A stretch of 20,852 nucleotides of DNA from Gryganskiella cystojenkinii (taxonomy: Eukaryota; Mortierellomycota; Mortierellomycetes; Mortierellales; Mortierellaceae), in contig JAAAIG010000680.1 in NCBI GenBank assembly GCA_015852425.1, forward strand, positions 286-21,137, read 5' to 3'. Positions within the stretch are counted from its first letter, which is position 1. Every line of letters begins with the position of its first letter. Below the pieces are notes generated by a model that was given only the letters and a program-made list of their open reading frames with translations, did not search any database and was not told the origin of the DNA. Of the stretch, positions 1-9,986 are shown piece after piece. Made by a program: the position numbers and the translations under genes.

Positions 1-103
1 TTAAGGATGGTGGCAAAAAAAAGAAAAAAAGGTGCCTCCAACTTTTTGTCATTAGCATCATCATCACTTCGTCCTTTCCGCCACTCATCAAATAACCACA
101 GCC

Positions 104-1039
104 ATGCGGCCTTTGACTGAACTCGAGACAAAGACCTTCTTTGAGAAGCTCGCAAAATAGTATGGACTTGCCTCCTCTCTCTCATTCTCGAGACACTATG
201 CTGAAAACATCAACCGCATGCATGAATGTATGCATTTGATCATTGTGCAAAAAAGCCTCTTTTGGACGCATCAACTAACTCTGGCAATCTTCTTGTCTCT
301 CTTTCTCATTTGCTATAGTATTGGACGCAATATCACTCACTTGATCGACAGAGGCGATGAGACATATTGCTTCCGTCTTCACAGGGACCGTGTATTCTAC
401 GTTAGGTATGAGGGCGAGCGCCGGATCAATGGCAAGATTGTATGATACAGGATGAAAGACTACCAAACAGTAACTGACAACCCCCTCTCTCTTGAATCCT
501 GCCTTATTCATATTTAACAGTGAATCCGTGATGAGAAAGGCCACGAGTGTTGGTCGTGATCAGCTCATCTCACTCGGTATCTGCTTCGGCAAGTTCACCA
601 AAACTGGAAAGTTCCGCATGCACGTTACCTGCCTCGATTACATTGCACAATACGCCAAGGTAAGGCATCGCCTTCTTGTTACCTTTGTCATCAAAGAAAA
701 GATGAACTCTTTTCCTACTTTTTGATCCTCAACATTTTTTTTTTTTTTTTGAACATTTGTTGGTCTTTGTAACAATAGCACAAGGTCTGGATCAAGCCCA
801 ACGGCGAGATGCCTTTCCTGTACGGAAACCACGTCGTGAAGGCACACATCGGAAGAGTCACAGAGGATACCCCTGAGCACCAGGGAGTCATTATTTACTC
901 CATGACCGATGTTCCCCTCGGATTTGGTGTCACTGCCCGCTCTACATCAGATACTCGCAAAATGGAACCCACCGCTATCGTCGTCTTCCACCAAGCTGAT
1001 ATCGGAGAATACCTTCGCCAGGAAGACAACCTCTTTTAA
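104..1039 (+). CDS. NIP7: 60S ribosome biogenesis protein Nip7
   Basis: Four exons join in frame: 104-159, 319-405, 521-659 and 779-1039, giving 180 residues, the usual length of Nip7. The protein begins [19 protein letters not shown] and contains the conserved stretches [39 protein letters not shown] and [15 protein letters not shown]. The first about 92 residues are the Nip7 N-terminal alpha/beta domain and the rest is the RNA-binding PUA domain. In the family, Nip7 is a nucleolar factor acting in pre-27S rRNA processing and 60S subunit assembly. Introns of 159, 115 and 119 nt all have GT..AG ends; the last contains a long T run before the acceptor. The gene converges on VPS39, with 143 bp between the two stop codons. 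Identification is nearly certain; only the exact splice sites are inferred. Confidence 0.97.
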
Positions 1040-1182
1040 ACATATACGGGATCCAACACTCATCATTATTAGCATTAAACAAAAAATTGTACACTCAAAC
1101 AACAGAACAGACAGGGATGACGTGGTCTTCTTTTTCATTTTACAACTTTTACTACTCAGGATCGGATTGAATAGTCACAGGG

Positions 1183-4100
1183 CTACGATCGCCAATGCCC
1201 TAATTGTGCCATCGTCTCTTTGCATCCGTAATGGACTACAACACCATCGGGAAATACGGCAAAGACACTATCGCAATTAATAAGAAGGACAAACTCTGAG
1301 TGAGGACTAGAATTCCTGGTTATAGCATATCAAACATCGATCCTTGGAACCTGACCATCGCGATATGATTGTTAGAATTACCTGTTGCCGATCCGCTTGT
1401 TGCACTTTGGACACATCCTGTCCTCCGTGATCTTGACCCGTCTCGATCTGTAAAACGTCAGTTGCTCCTGAGTCTGCAGTCTCTCCGCCTTCAACAGGTT
1501 CTTGACAATCATATCCATATGCTTGATCTTGTTGCTCTCACGGATCGATTTTTCAAAGAATTTGCCCAGTTGATCAACTCTTGTGGCCGGAGGTAGCAAG
1601 CCGAGGACCTATAAGAAAAAACTGTTAATTTTTTTTCGAGTGACAAAAAAAAAAAAGAAGTTTTGGTCCCCACAGAATGACAAAATGGCACGTACAGCAG
1701 ATGGGTCAATGTGGGTGCCATGGCGCGTCAGAATATCCAGGGCTGGCTCCAGCATTGGCCTTTCGCGACCCGGTGGCTTTAGGTATACCCTGAGAAGCAA
1801 CAGATAGACGTTCTTGGAAGGATCACTGGGGTCAAAGTTCTTGTTGCAGTACCTGTACATAAAGAGGTGTAATCGTTAGCCATAAATATCAACAGATACC
1901 AATGGAGCGCACACTTGCCAATACAGGTACGTACTCTTCTGCTGCCTGAAAGTTCTTCAGTCTGTGTACATAAATATTGAGCGCCTGGTCGTGTTGTCCG
2001 ATTCTACTGAGAAGGACCGCTCTTTCTTCATAGCAACCATCGACTGGTAGACGACTGAGAATGCGCTCGGCCTTGTAAAACGTTGATTGATCCAAAAACT
2101 GCAGCAACTTTGCTCTTGTTTTGAGAACGATACTCTCGCCTCCAGGTTGGGCCAAGTCTCTCTGGATTTGCGCCAAGTACGATATCACTAGTGTATTGTG
2201 GAACTCTGATGTCTGATCATCAAGTTCGTGGATTACATGCTCAAGGTAGACCACACACAGGTCCAATGACAACCTCTCAAGGTACGATATTATCCTCGCC
2301 CTGGGCAAGGTGTCAATCTCGGGTTCATCATCAATAAAGATCTATATAAGAGGAAAATCCAAAATGTGTTATTGAATCCCACGGAAGATCCACAACCGTG
2401 TTACATATTCCAACATTGCGTTACCTTGATGGCGACCTTTGGATCCGCTTCCAAGATCCATGTGCCAAACTCGAGGATCAATGGAAGGTTGTCCACTCCA
2501 AGTCGTTGAAGATAGCTGACAGTTGGTTGAACACCAGCCATCTCGCCTGGTCCTGTATGTACGGTCTTCAGGAGCTCCAGTGCCTTCCGGTGTTGACCCT
2601 TTCCTTTGTAGAAATCCACCAACTCTCGGTATTTCTATTGACATAATAAAGTCCTGAGTCAGCTCTGACAATCAGGGACTCTACAATGAAGCTAAAATTG
2701 ACGCGATTACCACGTTGTATCTACCTTGTGTTTGAGCAAGAGACTCTCGGTCTCTCCAAGATTGCAGTGATTCGTCACTCGCAAGAGCGAACCTACAAGT
2801 CGTTCATTCGTCAGCATGTACGCTTTGAGAAGGGCCGTATCCACAACCTCTAAGATCCGAAGCTGTTCCTCGATCTCGTCCTCCTGGTCTTGATGGTTAT
2901 AAGAAAACGAGTCGTTGTTCTGTTGCAGGATCTGAAGCAAGCGTTGAGACTTTTGACGCTTGTCTGCCAAGAACCGAATCAGACATCCGACAGCCTCCTC
3001 CAGTTCCTTGGTACTCATGATAACAGGCGTCGTATGTTTCTCAATGTCTGGATTCACGGTCTTTGGTGAGGACACCATCTCTTCGTCCTTGGGTTGCTGC
3101 AGATGGCCTGATATGACAGCTGGGTATAAAGCGATGATGTCCTCGGCAGAGACATTTAATTCCAAGAATAGAGTGAGCGCCTCTTCATATTGATGATTGC
3201 GGAACAAATGATGCGCGTACAAAGTTTTGATGCGACCAAGCGTATCGACCTAACACGCAATATGTCATATAGTTCATTAGTATGCGGACCAAATTATCCT
3301 TCGCGTTGTTGTAGAAACCACGGACTGGCTCTTATGGTTTACCGACTCGTCCAGTAGGACAGCTTCGATTTGAGTAATTAAACTGATAGCCTCTTCATAC
3401 TGTTCCTTTTGAACAAGTTCTTCGACCTATGATTTCATAAAAAGACGCTTAGTTAATTGTTAAGCGTCATTGTCATAGAGATATCCTTTCAAGCACTGTT
3501 GACGCGGCGGTTGTTACCTGTTGAGGAAAACTTTCTGGAATCAGACGCCAGACTTCGTTCGTACTCGCAATATAGAGTAGTTTTCCCTGAGTCAAAAGCC
3601 TAGCGTGCGGCATCTCCGCGCTCTGAACAAGAGCTCTGGTTTCAATGTTTCGAATCTCGATATGACGGGGAAGAATCGCCACTGCATAGGGATGCGAATA
3701 TCCCAACTCTTCTGGCACTCCAGACCACTCGATACCATGTTTTCTCTTTGGCATTCCATTCACGCCTACCGAGATGCTCGAGTCTATTGAGAAAGTGGAA
3801 AATGTTAGGACATACTTCTCTCGAAATCAGCCCTTGGTGAAAGATAAAAAGCCTGAAAAGTCCGTTGGCTGCTTACTTTCTTTCCCGAGCAAGATCTCGT
3901 TATTGGGTAAACGAGTGATCAATGGCTTTCCGGGTTTAGATCCAAAGCCCATCAAACCGCCAGTAGCAAGAGACGTGTAGTTGTTGAGTGTATTGAGGGT
4001 GCTTTCCAGAGTCGATCCCAGGGCTCCTTGAGCCGTTGATGGCGATGAGGGTGAAAACAGAGGAGTGATGTCACTGGACTCGCAATCCATGAGCGCATAT

Positions 4101-5044
4101 TCACTATCGAATCCGAGACATAGATTTTGAGTGCCCACCCACTCCATCGTGCGCGCTCGATCTTGAATGGTATATTCCTATCATCATAGGAAAATCATTT
4201 TGCAGCTTTAGTAAATTGACTGCTGGAGGTGCTGACATGACCTTATCCATTTTCTTTTTACCTTGGTATCACTGAACTCGCTATCTTGCCACGAAAAGAC
4301 AATAATCTTGCGCCGGACAGCCACCGCGAGTCGGGTCACGACCCTGGGAACCTCGCCAGGCGGTGCATCGATTTCAGAAAACACAGAGAACAAGTACGCT
4401 CCTTTGGTCTTGCCCAGTTGCGTTCGCAGTGTGAACGAGTCCAAGTCGTGCAGGTTCACATATCCATCTAAAGCGCGAACAAACAAAGATGTAGTCAGCT
4501 CGATTTTGCCAAGTGCTTTGTATCGTAGATGAAGACATAAAAACAAATATCAGTTGCCGAATACGGGATTAAAAGTCATTACTCACCAGACAACGATACA
4601 AGCACGCCAACGGCTTTAAGTGCGTCCAGTTGCTCGATCGACTTTTTGGAGAATGTCTTGAGGGTGTTAATCAAAGTGACTGAGATAGCCTCGTCTTGAC
4701 CTACAGACGCGTTAGATTCAAACGAGTGTAAAAGAACGTTCAGTATCAAAGATAAAGACCGAGCAATGGAATCGGCAGCCAGCCCATCTCCCAACCTACC
4801 GAGCGGCTCACGCACTGAATAGACTAACAGCGCTCCGTAGAACGTCCCGACATAGAGCTTGTCGCCTATGTATGGTTTGCCGAGATGAACAAAAACCGCT
4901 CAATTGTCAGTCAGGAACACGATGCATTTCTTTCAGGTCGCATCACGTCCACCTATTTGCCGCAGACATGCCTAGAGCAAAGATAGATTCAATCTTGTGC
5001 GGTAGCTTTTCGATGACCGTGTAGACTTTAAAGGCGTCGTGCAT
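1183..5044 (-). CDS. VPS39: Vps39/Vam6 subunit of the HOPS tethering complex
   Basis: Twelve exons (in coding order 5044-4972, 4865-4587, 4515-4262, 4177-3877, 3783-3518, 3426-3343, 3249-2725, 2634-2425, 2341-1935, 1852-1696, 1608-1382, 1267-1183) keep one frame and encode 955 residues, slightly longer than animal VPS39. The start MHDAFKVYTVIEKLPHKIES is the family start. Order of parts: N-terminal CNH/beta-propeller (to about residue 390, including AVAILPRHIEIRN and VWRLIPESFPQQ), helical-repeat middle, and a C-terminal zinc-binding end with C918, C921, H940 and C943 (MCPKCNKRIGNSVFA, then VVVHYGC). Vps39 binds the Rab7/Ypt7 GTPase on vacuoles and late endosomes, tethers membranes for fusion as part of HOPS, and takes part in vacuole-mitochondrion contact sites. 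Intron 1 (4866-4971) appears to use a GC donor, which restores the conserved LGDKLYVGT stretch. The paralogue TGFBRAP1/Vps3 is less likely because of the start and the zinc tail. Confidence 0.93.
4866..4971 (-). other. Probable GC-AG intron (VPS39 intron 1)
   Basis: On the coding strand exon 1 ends ..GCTCTAG followed by GCATGT, and the intron ends CATACATAG. This joins phase 1 to phase 1 and gives FALGDKLYVGT, matching the start of the CNH propeller in the family. The nearby GT donors (at 4952 and 4946) all leave the exon in phase 2, which puts either plausible acceptor out of frame. Confidence 0.6.
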
Positions 5045-5410
5045 TGTAACTTGGTGTCGTCTACGGTGAGATGCAAGTGGTGAATGAAATGGAGGAGTGG
5101 GGCTGCTCTTCTTTTGGACTGTCCCGCAAGACGTGAAGATGACTTAGTATTGCCGACAGTACTGGGGCTGTGGTTCCTGATACGTCAGACCCGATAGGCG
5201 CTTCTTTGGGAGGGTGAGGTTACAGGCCGAGGAGCGGTGGGGGAGTAGCAGAGAAAAGATGTAAAAGCGGAATAAATGAATGAAAGCGGATTGGTCACAT
5301 GTGCTTTCCTTTAGCATCCATTCCAAGCCCATTGCATCGATCACGTGTTTTTATTCGTTGGAGCAAGAACACGCGACTATTTTTCAATGATCATGTTATC
5401 AGTGATCAAT
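5045..5410. promoter_or_regulatory. VPS39 upstream region and PSS 3' flank
   Basis: No gene is visible in these 366 bp. For VPS39 (transcribed leftward) this is the promoter. It contains, reading from the VPS39 start outward, a CCAAT box on the coding strand (ATTGG on + at 5289-5293), a CACATGTG palindrome (5296-5303) and a CACGTG E-box (5342-5347) about 300 bp upstream of the ATG. The far end also holds the 3' flank of the phosphatidylserine synthase gene. Binding by any factor is not shown. Confidence 0.4.
5350..5355 (-). terminator. AATAAA polyadenylation signal of the PSS gene
   Basis: AATAAA on the minus strand, about 55 nt past the stop of the phosphatidylserine synthase gene. Position and sequence are canonical; the cleavage site is not known. 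Confidence 0.45.
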
Positions 5411-6736
5411 CTAGAGCTTGGGAATCTTCAGGGATTTGCTAATGGTGGAAAAGGAAATTAAAGAAGAGAGTCTTAGCTCTTCAAAGATTCTCTCAATGTC
5501 TATCTGGATGGCAGCAAATAGCCCAAGCAACAAAGAGGACAACGACCTACCTGACCATGAGGGTGCCACTGATACCAAACATCGCGACTATGGCATGAAA
5601 GGAATATCCGGGTATAAGCTCGATCTCGCCTCCTGGCAAATTGTTACCCACGAGTCCATGCGAATTCAAATACGCCAAAATGGCGACCAGGACGAGGGAC
5701 GTTGGGATGGGGGTGCCTTCAAAGTAAGAAACCTTTCCTGTCGAATCATGCGGCATAATTGCGACTGTGGCATTATATCTGGCCAAACGCGCGATTCCAC
5801 AGCAGACAAAGCAGGTCAAGACGATTGTATCAATAAAGCTTTGCATTCCGAGTGTGAATGCTAACACTGCTGGAGCCACACCAAATGAGATCTAGACCGA
5901 GAGAGAGAGAGGGAGACAGAGAGAGAGCGCTCGCACGCGAAACCATGAATTTCTTTCGTTTCAAACGATCCCAGTATTGGTCAAAATCACGAAAAGTCGT
6001 TTTTGGCACAAGTGTTTCTAGGTGTGGAATTCGATGGTGGTTATGGGACGCGGTCCTTTTAGACTCCCATTGCCATCCTGGCCATTGAACCCATGTCCAG
6101 TGCTCTAGCTTGGAAAAATCACTTACAGCGTCGGCGAGCGAGTCCAACTCCTGACCCAGAATCGAGCTTGTCTGTCTCCAGCGTGCGACACGGCCATCAA
6201 AGACGTCGAACGTGAAGCCGAGGGGGATACACCACATCGCCAGTTTGAGATAGTACGGGTCGTTGCTAATAAGGAAACGCAGATTCGAAAAAATGGACAG
6301 CGCTCCACATGCGCCATTACAAAGAGTGATCACATCCGCGAGATTGAAGTTTCTACGAAAAAGATTGAATCAAAGGCCAATGAAACGGAACAAAATGAGA
6401 TTAGCCGATGGTGGGCCATTGTCAAACTTATTTCAACTTTTCAAATTGTTAGACTCGGAACTTGCTGTCGGCCCGTGAGAAACAAACGAGAAGGGAAAAG
6501 TCGAGTACCTGACAAGGTTGAAGTGTCCGTCATCTTTGGTCAAGTTCTTGACCTAAAAGAAATGTAGAATGAATCAAGAGTTAATGACCAAGGAAAGAGA
6601 CACAGGAGATGCATTGCCACAAATAGCGATCAGAGCAGGGGAACGCTACCTGCTGAAACTGCTTCTTGGAGAGAGTGGTGGGCGGCACCTCCAGCTCCGA
6701 GGTACTTTGACGAACTGGTTTTGGGCGTTGTGTCAT
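5411..6736 (-). CDS. CHO1: CDP-diacylglycerol--serine O-phosphatidyltransferase (phosphatidylserine synthase)
   Basis: Five exons (6736-6650, 6552-6509, 6352-6127, 5891-5551, 5438-5411) encode 241 residues. The CDP-alcohol phosphotransferase signature DG-x2-AR-x8-G-x3-D-x3-D is complete: D96, G97, A100, R101, G110, D114 and D118 (DGRVARWR, then GQELDSLAD). Before it lies the Cho1-like entry NFNLADVITLCNGACG, and after it hydrophobic helices (for example FIDTIVLTCFVCCGIARLARY and SLVLVAILAYLNS) typical of this ER integral membrane enzyme. It makes phosphatidylserine from CDP-diacylglycerol and serine, the first step of the fungal CDP-DAG route to PE and PC. The start at 6736 is the first ATG that keeps frame with exon 2; the N-terminal tail is short compared with yeast Cho1 (276 residues). 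The C-terminus ends SKSLKIPKL. The choice of PSS over other family members rests on the N-terminal and C-terminal matches. Confidence 0.94.
5899..5927. repeat. GA/CT microsatellite at an intron 3' end
   Basis: An imperfect (GA)n run on the + strand lies just inside the 3' end of the 235 nt third intron of the phosphatidylserine synthase gene. On the coding strand it is an unusually long CT polypyrimidine tract running to the acceptor GGTCTAG. It explains the arginine/glutamate-rich open frames on the opposite strand, which are not genes. Confidence 0.8.
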
Positions 6737-7245
6737 TTTTACGTGCGAGTTTTAAGGTACTGTGATGCTTGACGGAAATAAAATCCTCGATCAGAATTGA
6801 TATGTGGTATTGGAGGGGGAGGAGGAAGAAGGAAGAGGAAGAGGAGGAAGGATTTTTGAGAAGGAAAGAGAGACTGAAGAAAGAGGGGAGAGACCGCAAC
6901 CAACAAAAAAATTCAAAAAATACGTCCGATGTCATTTTCACGAAATGACGACAGTCCACTCGCTCTGCCACGCGCTGGAGAACTGAGAGCTCGTCCCAAC
7001 CGACAATCTTGCAGATCCATACCCCCTTGCCCTAGCCCCCTGACGCTAGCTTGGCGTACCAAAAAACATCACCTTGACGTTCACTTTTGCTCATTTTCAA
7101 TTGTTGTCTCTTGTTTTTATGATTTTTGTTTCTATGAAAAATATGATAATGACATGCTAGCAACACACACTCTCTGTGGCGGATCAGGTCATCCGACTAT
7201 GATCCACTACATTACCAACCGACGACCCTGCAAACTCGCTTCATT
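6737..7245. promoter_or_regulatory. PSS promoter/5' leader with a 41 nt purine run
   Basis: No gene is seen here. It holds the promoter and leader of phosphatidylserine synthase and the 3' flank of the SOD-fold gene. Positions 6812-6852 are 41 consecutive purines on + (a pure CT tract on the coding strand, about 75 to 115 bp before the ATG), followed by a further purine-rich stretch to about 6895. CT-rich tracts upstream of the start are common in fungal housekeeping promoters. I did not find a clear inositol-response (CATGTG-type) element close to the start. Confidence 0.45.
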
Positions 7246-8452
7246 TTAGAATCCATTAGTACGGAAGACTCTGCTCTCGACCGCGGACCAGTCAACAGTC
7301 TTGAAGAACTCCTCCAAGTACCTTTCACGACCCTCACGCGTGATGCCATAATCGGTCATGTAAGCATGCTCCCACATAGAAACACACAGGATGGGCGTGT
7401 AGCTGTTATTGGCCGTAGACTTGACTGGTGCAGAGAACTTGGAGTTGCCGGCATAAGGGTTCTGAGCCTGGGAGGCGAAATCGCCATTGGTGGCCGTGAG
7501 ATCCATACGGTTCATGCGACGACGGTGATGGGGGGATCCAGCGTTATAAGTGTTCAACAAGACTAAACGACCGTCCTTGTCTTCGACCAACCAGGTCCAT
7601 CCTGATCCGAACAATCCAAGGGCGTTGATCTTGAACTCGCGCTTAAAGATCTCCACACTGCCAAAGGAAGCAGCCAAACGCTTGGCCAAACTGTCGCTCA
7701 TGGGCTGGGGGTCTGGGCTGGGGGTCTATGAGAATTGAAAAAGGACACAAAGAAATAGATGGTCAAAGTCTTGGCCGGCTGTTTCTTCCTCGAGTTTGCT
7801 CAATCGTTTCAGCACGCTTTCGTATCCCGGTTACGAGTAGTGGTTGTCGTGGTTGTTTCGATTGCTGAATATCCTCAAAATTGTGGTGTCATACCAAGGA
7901 ACGGAGGAAAAAGTCGTTATTCCAGGCCTGAGAAGCGTGGTTAAAGATCTGGCTCTCGTCAAGAGAGGTGGCAGAGTCCATCAAGACCTCGTAGAAAAGC
8001 TTCGTCTCGTGAGGGGTTCCTAAGGTATCATAATCAGATATTGTCAGTAGTCTTTTATGATGAGGCCGCTCCGCTCAACATTCCGAGATATTTGACGATG
8101 GATTCCTTGTTCTACCTGCGATAAGCTCGTTCAGACGGTCAACCAATCCAGTCATGTGGTCGCTGTAGATGACCTTCAGGGCAGTGGGAGAGAAGAGAGG
8201 CTTGACACCGTTCTCGACCGCGTACGGCAAGGCAGGGAGGGTGTGGTTAAGACGAATAGCGGTCCTGAAGGAGGCAGCCATGGGCGAGGCAACAGCCTTT
8301 TGCGAGAGAGGAGACAGAGAGAAAAGTAATGAATCCGATTAGTCTGAATGAAATAAAAACTCCACGAGTCCAGAATTCATTGCTATTCTATACAGGACAG
8401 GGCGAAAACAGGGAATCCGCACCTTGTGCAAACGAAGAGCCGAGCGCAACAT
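7246..8452 (-). CDS. SOD-fold mitochondrial small-subunit ribosomal protein (mS42/mS43 group)
   Basis: Four exons (8452-8423, 8296-8116, 8019-7895, 7725-7246) encode 271 residues. The first about 25 residues (MLRSALRLHK..., rich in R, S and A, no acids) look like a mitochondrial presequence. The rest follows Fe/Mn superoxide dismutase: HTLPALPY, a helical hairpin, FNHASQAWNNDFF, then ALGLFGSGWTWLVEDKDG and a C-terminal MWEHAY. But the metal ligands are mostly gone. The DxWEHA Asp is S228 (only H232 remains), the first His of the HHxxHH motif is replaced by a hydrophobic residue near I53, and the His of the NHxxFW motif aligns with Asn (N104/N105). Fungal mitoribosomes contain two such metal-free SOD homologues (yeast Rsm26/mS42 and Mrp1/mS43), so a structural role in the mitochondrial 37S subunit is the best reading. 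Which of the two it is I cannot say. There is a loop of about 45 residues (NAGSPHH to NNSYTP) inserted before the last motif. Confidence 0.85.
7701..7726. repeat. 13 bp tandem duplication at a splice acceptor
   Basis: Two exact copies of TGGGCTGGGGGTC sit side by side where intron 3 of the SOD-fold gene meets exon 4. On the coding strand they read GACCCCCAGCCCA twice, so several AG acceptors are lined up. I used the first (exon start 7725), which gives the residues TPSPDPQPM and matches the length of the SOD loop. The AG before 7704 is also in frame and removes seven residues. The AG before 7712 would put a TGA four codons into the exon. Confidence 0.85.
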
Positions 8453-8725
8453 GATGAGAGACTGAGAAAATAAAAGAACAGTGAGGAGGGAGGAGGAAGG
8501 GGAGGATGCAACGAGGGAATGGCGGCTGTGGGACCTGATCAGCGATGTTGTCCTTCCGAAGTGGCTTGTACGACTATGCTGTCACGTGATCAAATCGATC
8601 AAGCACGATGACCCTTTTTTTTGCATTGCATTGCAACAAGGCGTTCTTTTTGTTTGCATTCATTCCACCTTTCAATCCCCCTTTCCTCTCCTGGTCACTT
8701 CGTTTGCAAAAAAACCACAGCAAAC
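8453..8725. promoter_or_regulatory. Divergent promoter with central TCACGTGA
   Basis: These 273 bp separate the start codons of the SOD-fold gene (leftward) and the EF-hand gene (rightward). A perfect 8 bp palindrome TCACGTGA lies at 8582-8589, almost exactly midway (about 130 bp from each ATG), followed by ATCGATC at 8594-8600. TCACGTGA is the classic bHLH (Cbf1/Pho4-like) E-box form. The side facing the EF-hand gene is CT-rich (CCTTTCAATCCCCC...). Shared control of the two genes is inference. Confidence 0.55.
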
Positions 8726-9524
8726 ATGCCTCTCATCGTCCCCCCAAGTCTGACCGAGGAAGACGGCGGCCTCACGCAAGCATGCGAGGATGCTCTCATT
8801 GTATGTGACTCTTGCCTGCCATCCTTTTTTCTTTCCTGTATAACTACCGCGCAACGCCGGGTCTCTTTTTGAAGCGTTCCTTCTATCGCCTTGGAAGCTG
8901 ATCACCCGATTCTAATATCGTCCAACGTTCGTACTTGGCGCCTTTACGTTGTTGTTTTTTGTTCGCAAATAGGCAATCTTCGAGAAATACGACGTCGACA
9001 AAGGTACGGTTCATTCGCGCTAATTTTTATCTCTGTCACTTCTTTGATAATGTGTCTGTGGCCTAACACCTAACATTTGACTTGTACAATCCCTCTGGCA
9101 ACTTAGATGGTGCCTTAAGCAACGCAGAACTGGATGCATTCGCGAAGGATACAAACGGCGACGTAGTACGTGACAACAATTCATAGAAGAATTTTTTTTT
9201 CCGATTTCCTTCGACCAAACAGCTAGGACGATTCGATGGCCCCACACTAACAATTCGCCCCTGCAATATCGACTTTAGTTTGACGAGGACACACGGGCCG
9301 AGATTACAGAGTTCCTTGATTTGGACGACAAGGGCTATCTGACAAAAAAAGGCTTCTTGCAGATGTACAACTTGCAGACCTCGAGCGAACCCGAAGAGAC
9401 ATGGAAGGATCTTCAGAAGCATGGATACGATAGCAGCTTGAAGTTGGTAGCCTCTAGGAGCGAAGATGGTGAAAGCAGCAGTAACAACAACAGCAGCATT
9501 AACAAAAAAAGCCCATCATCGTAA
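8726..9524 (+). CDS. Small EF-hand protein with a Miro-like EF-hand/linker
   Basis: Four exons (8726-8800, 8973-9003, 9107-9165, 9279-9524) encode 136 residues. One canonical calcium loop, DVDKDGALSNAE (D, D, D, G, final E in place), follows the helix ALIAIFEKY. A second EF-hand-like unit (LDLDDKGYLTKKGFLQMY) lacks the terminal acidic residue and probably binds no calcium. Right after it comes EETWKDLQKHGYDSSLKLV, which resembles the ETTW..LR.FGY segment after the EF-hands of the mitochondrial Rho GTPase Miro. There are no GTPase domains or membrane anchor here, so this is a free-standing version; the last about 25 residues are Ser/Asn-rich and look disordered. Likely a soluble Ca2+ sensor; partner and location unknown. 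Calmodulin is excluded by length and sequence. The splice phases are consistent throughout. Confidence 0.85.
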
Positions 9525-9603
9525 TATCCAGACCCTCGACGCCTTTTGCCCGATAGCCGGTCTGTATATCGAGCAAAGAGCATCATCATAACCTATATTC
9601 GAT

Positions 9604-9609
9604 AATAAA
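9604..9609 (+). terminator. AATAAA polyadenylation signal of the EF-hand gene
   Basis: Canonical hexamer 80 nt after the EF-hand stop codon. It overlaps no other confident gene. Confidence 0.45.
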
Positions 9610-9626
9610 CTTCAATCCACAATCTT

Positions 9627-9986
9627 TTAATAATGTCTTGCCTTCACTAAATCCATCTTCGCCTGCTTCCAGTCCGTTGCGAGCAACCCGATCACGTTCA
9701 GGCACGATTGACTTGTCAGGGGCAATATATTAAGAAACGGCTCTGCCAACGACGAAGGCTGATAGTTGACCGCGAACGCTTGTGACCTATTCGAATGAAC
9801 CATCATTCGGAAGGAGAAGAGTAGGGACAAGGTCGAATGAATGAACGTTTTTGGCCTTCGATGAAAACGTGACCTCGAACTGGCAAGTTCAGAAGTCCAA
9901 GATTTTTGCACATGCCAGGACGGCGCACCCCCGACATTGCAGCCCCAGTGAGGCAACTTGGCTTCGATCTTGGACGCAACCACCAT
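9627..9986 (-). other. Coding-like open stretch, possible exon or gene remnant
   Basis: This 119-codon stretch is open on the minus strand and ends in TAA at 9627. The part after an AG at about 9787 reads AFAVNYQPSSLAEPFLNILP and on to KQAKMDLVKARHY with plausible codon use. A second frame inside it also reads like protein (FEVTFSSKAKNVHSFDLVPT), ending at a TAG. The two frames cannot both be used without an intron I cannot place. I do not recognise a family. It may be the 3' end of a minus-strand gene whose 5' part lies in 10000-10980, or a remnant. Confidence 0.22.

Noticed and set aside
909..1280. Plus-strand open frame of 123 codons past the NIP7 stop
   Set aside because: It overlaps the last NIP7 exon in another frame and runs antisense to the last VPS39 exon; no family resemblance.
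4946..4953. GT donors for VPS39 intron 1
   Set aside because: They leave phase 2, while both plausible acceptors need phase 1, so the conserved protein could not be read.
5418..5864. Plus-strand open frame of 148 codons
   Set aside because: Antisense to the last exons of phosphatidylserine synthase, whose membrane helices and motif are unmistakable.
7246..8452. Catalytic manganese superoxide dismutase
   Set aside because: The DxWEHA Asp is Ser and two ligand His positions are altered, so the metal site cannot be complete.
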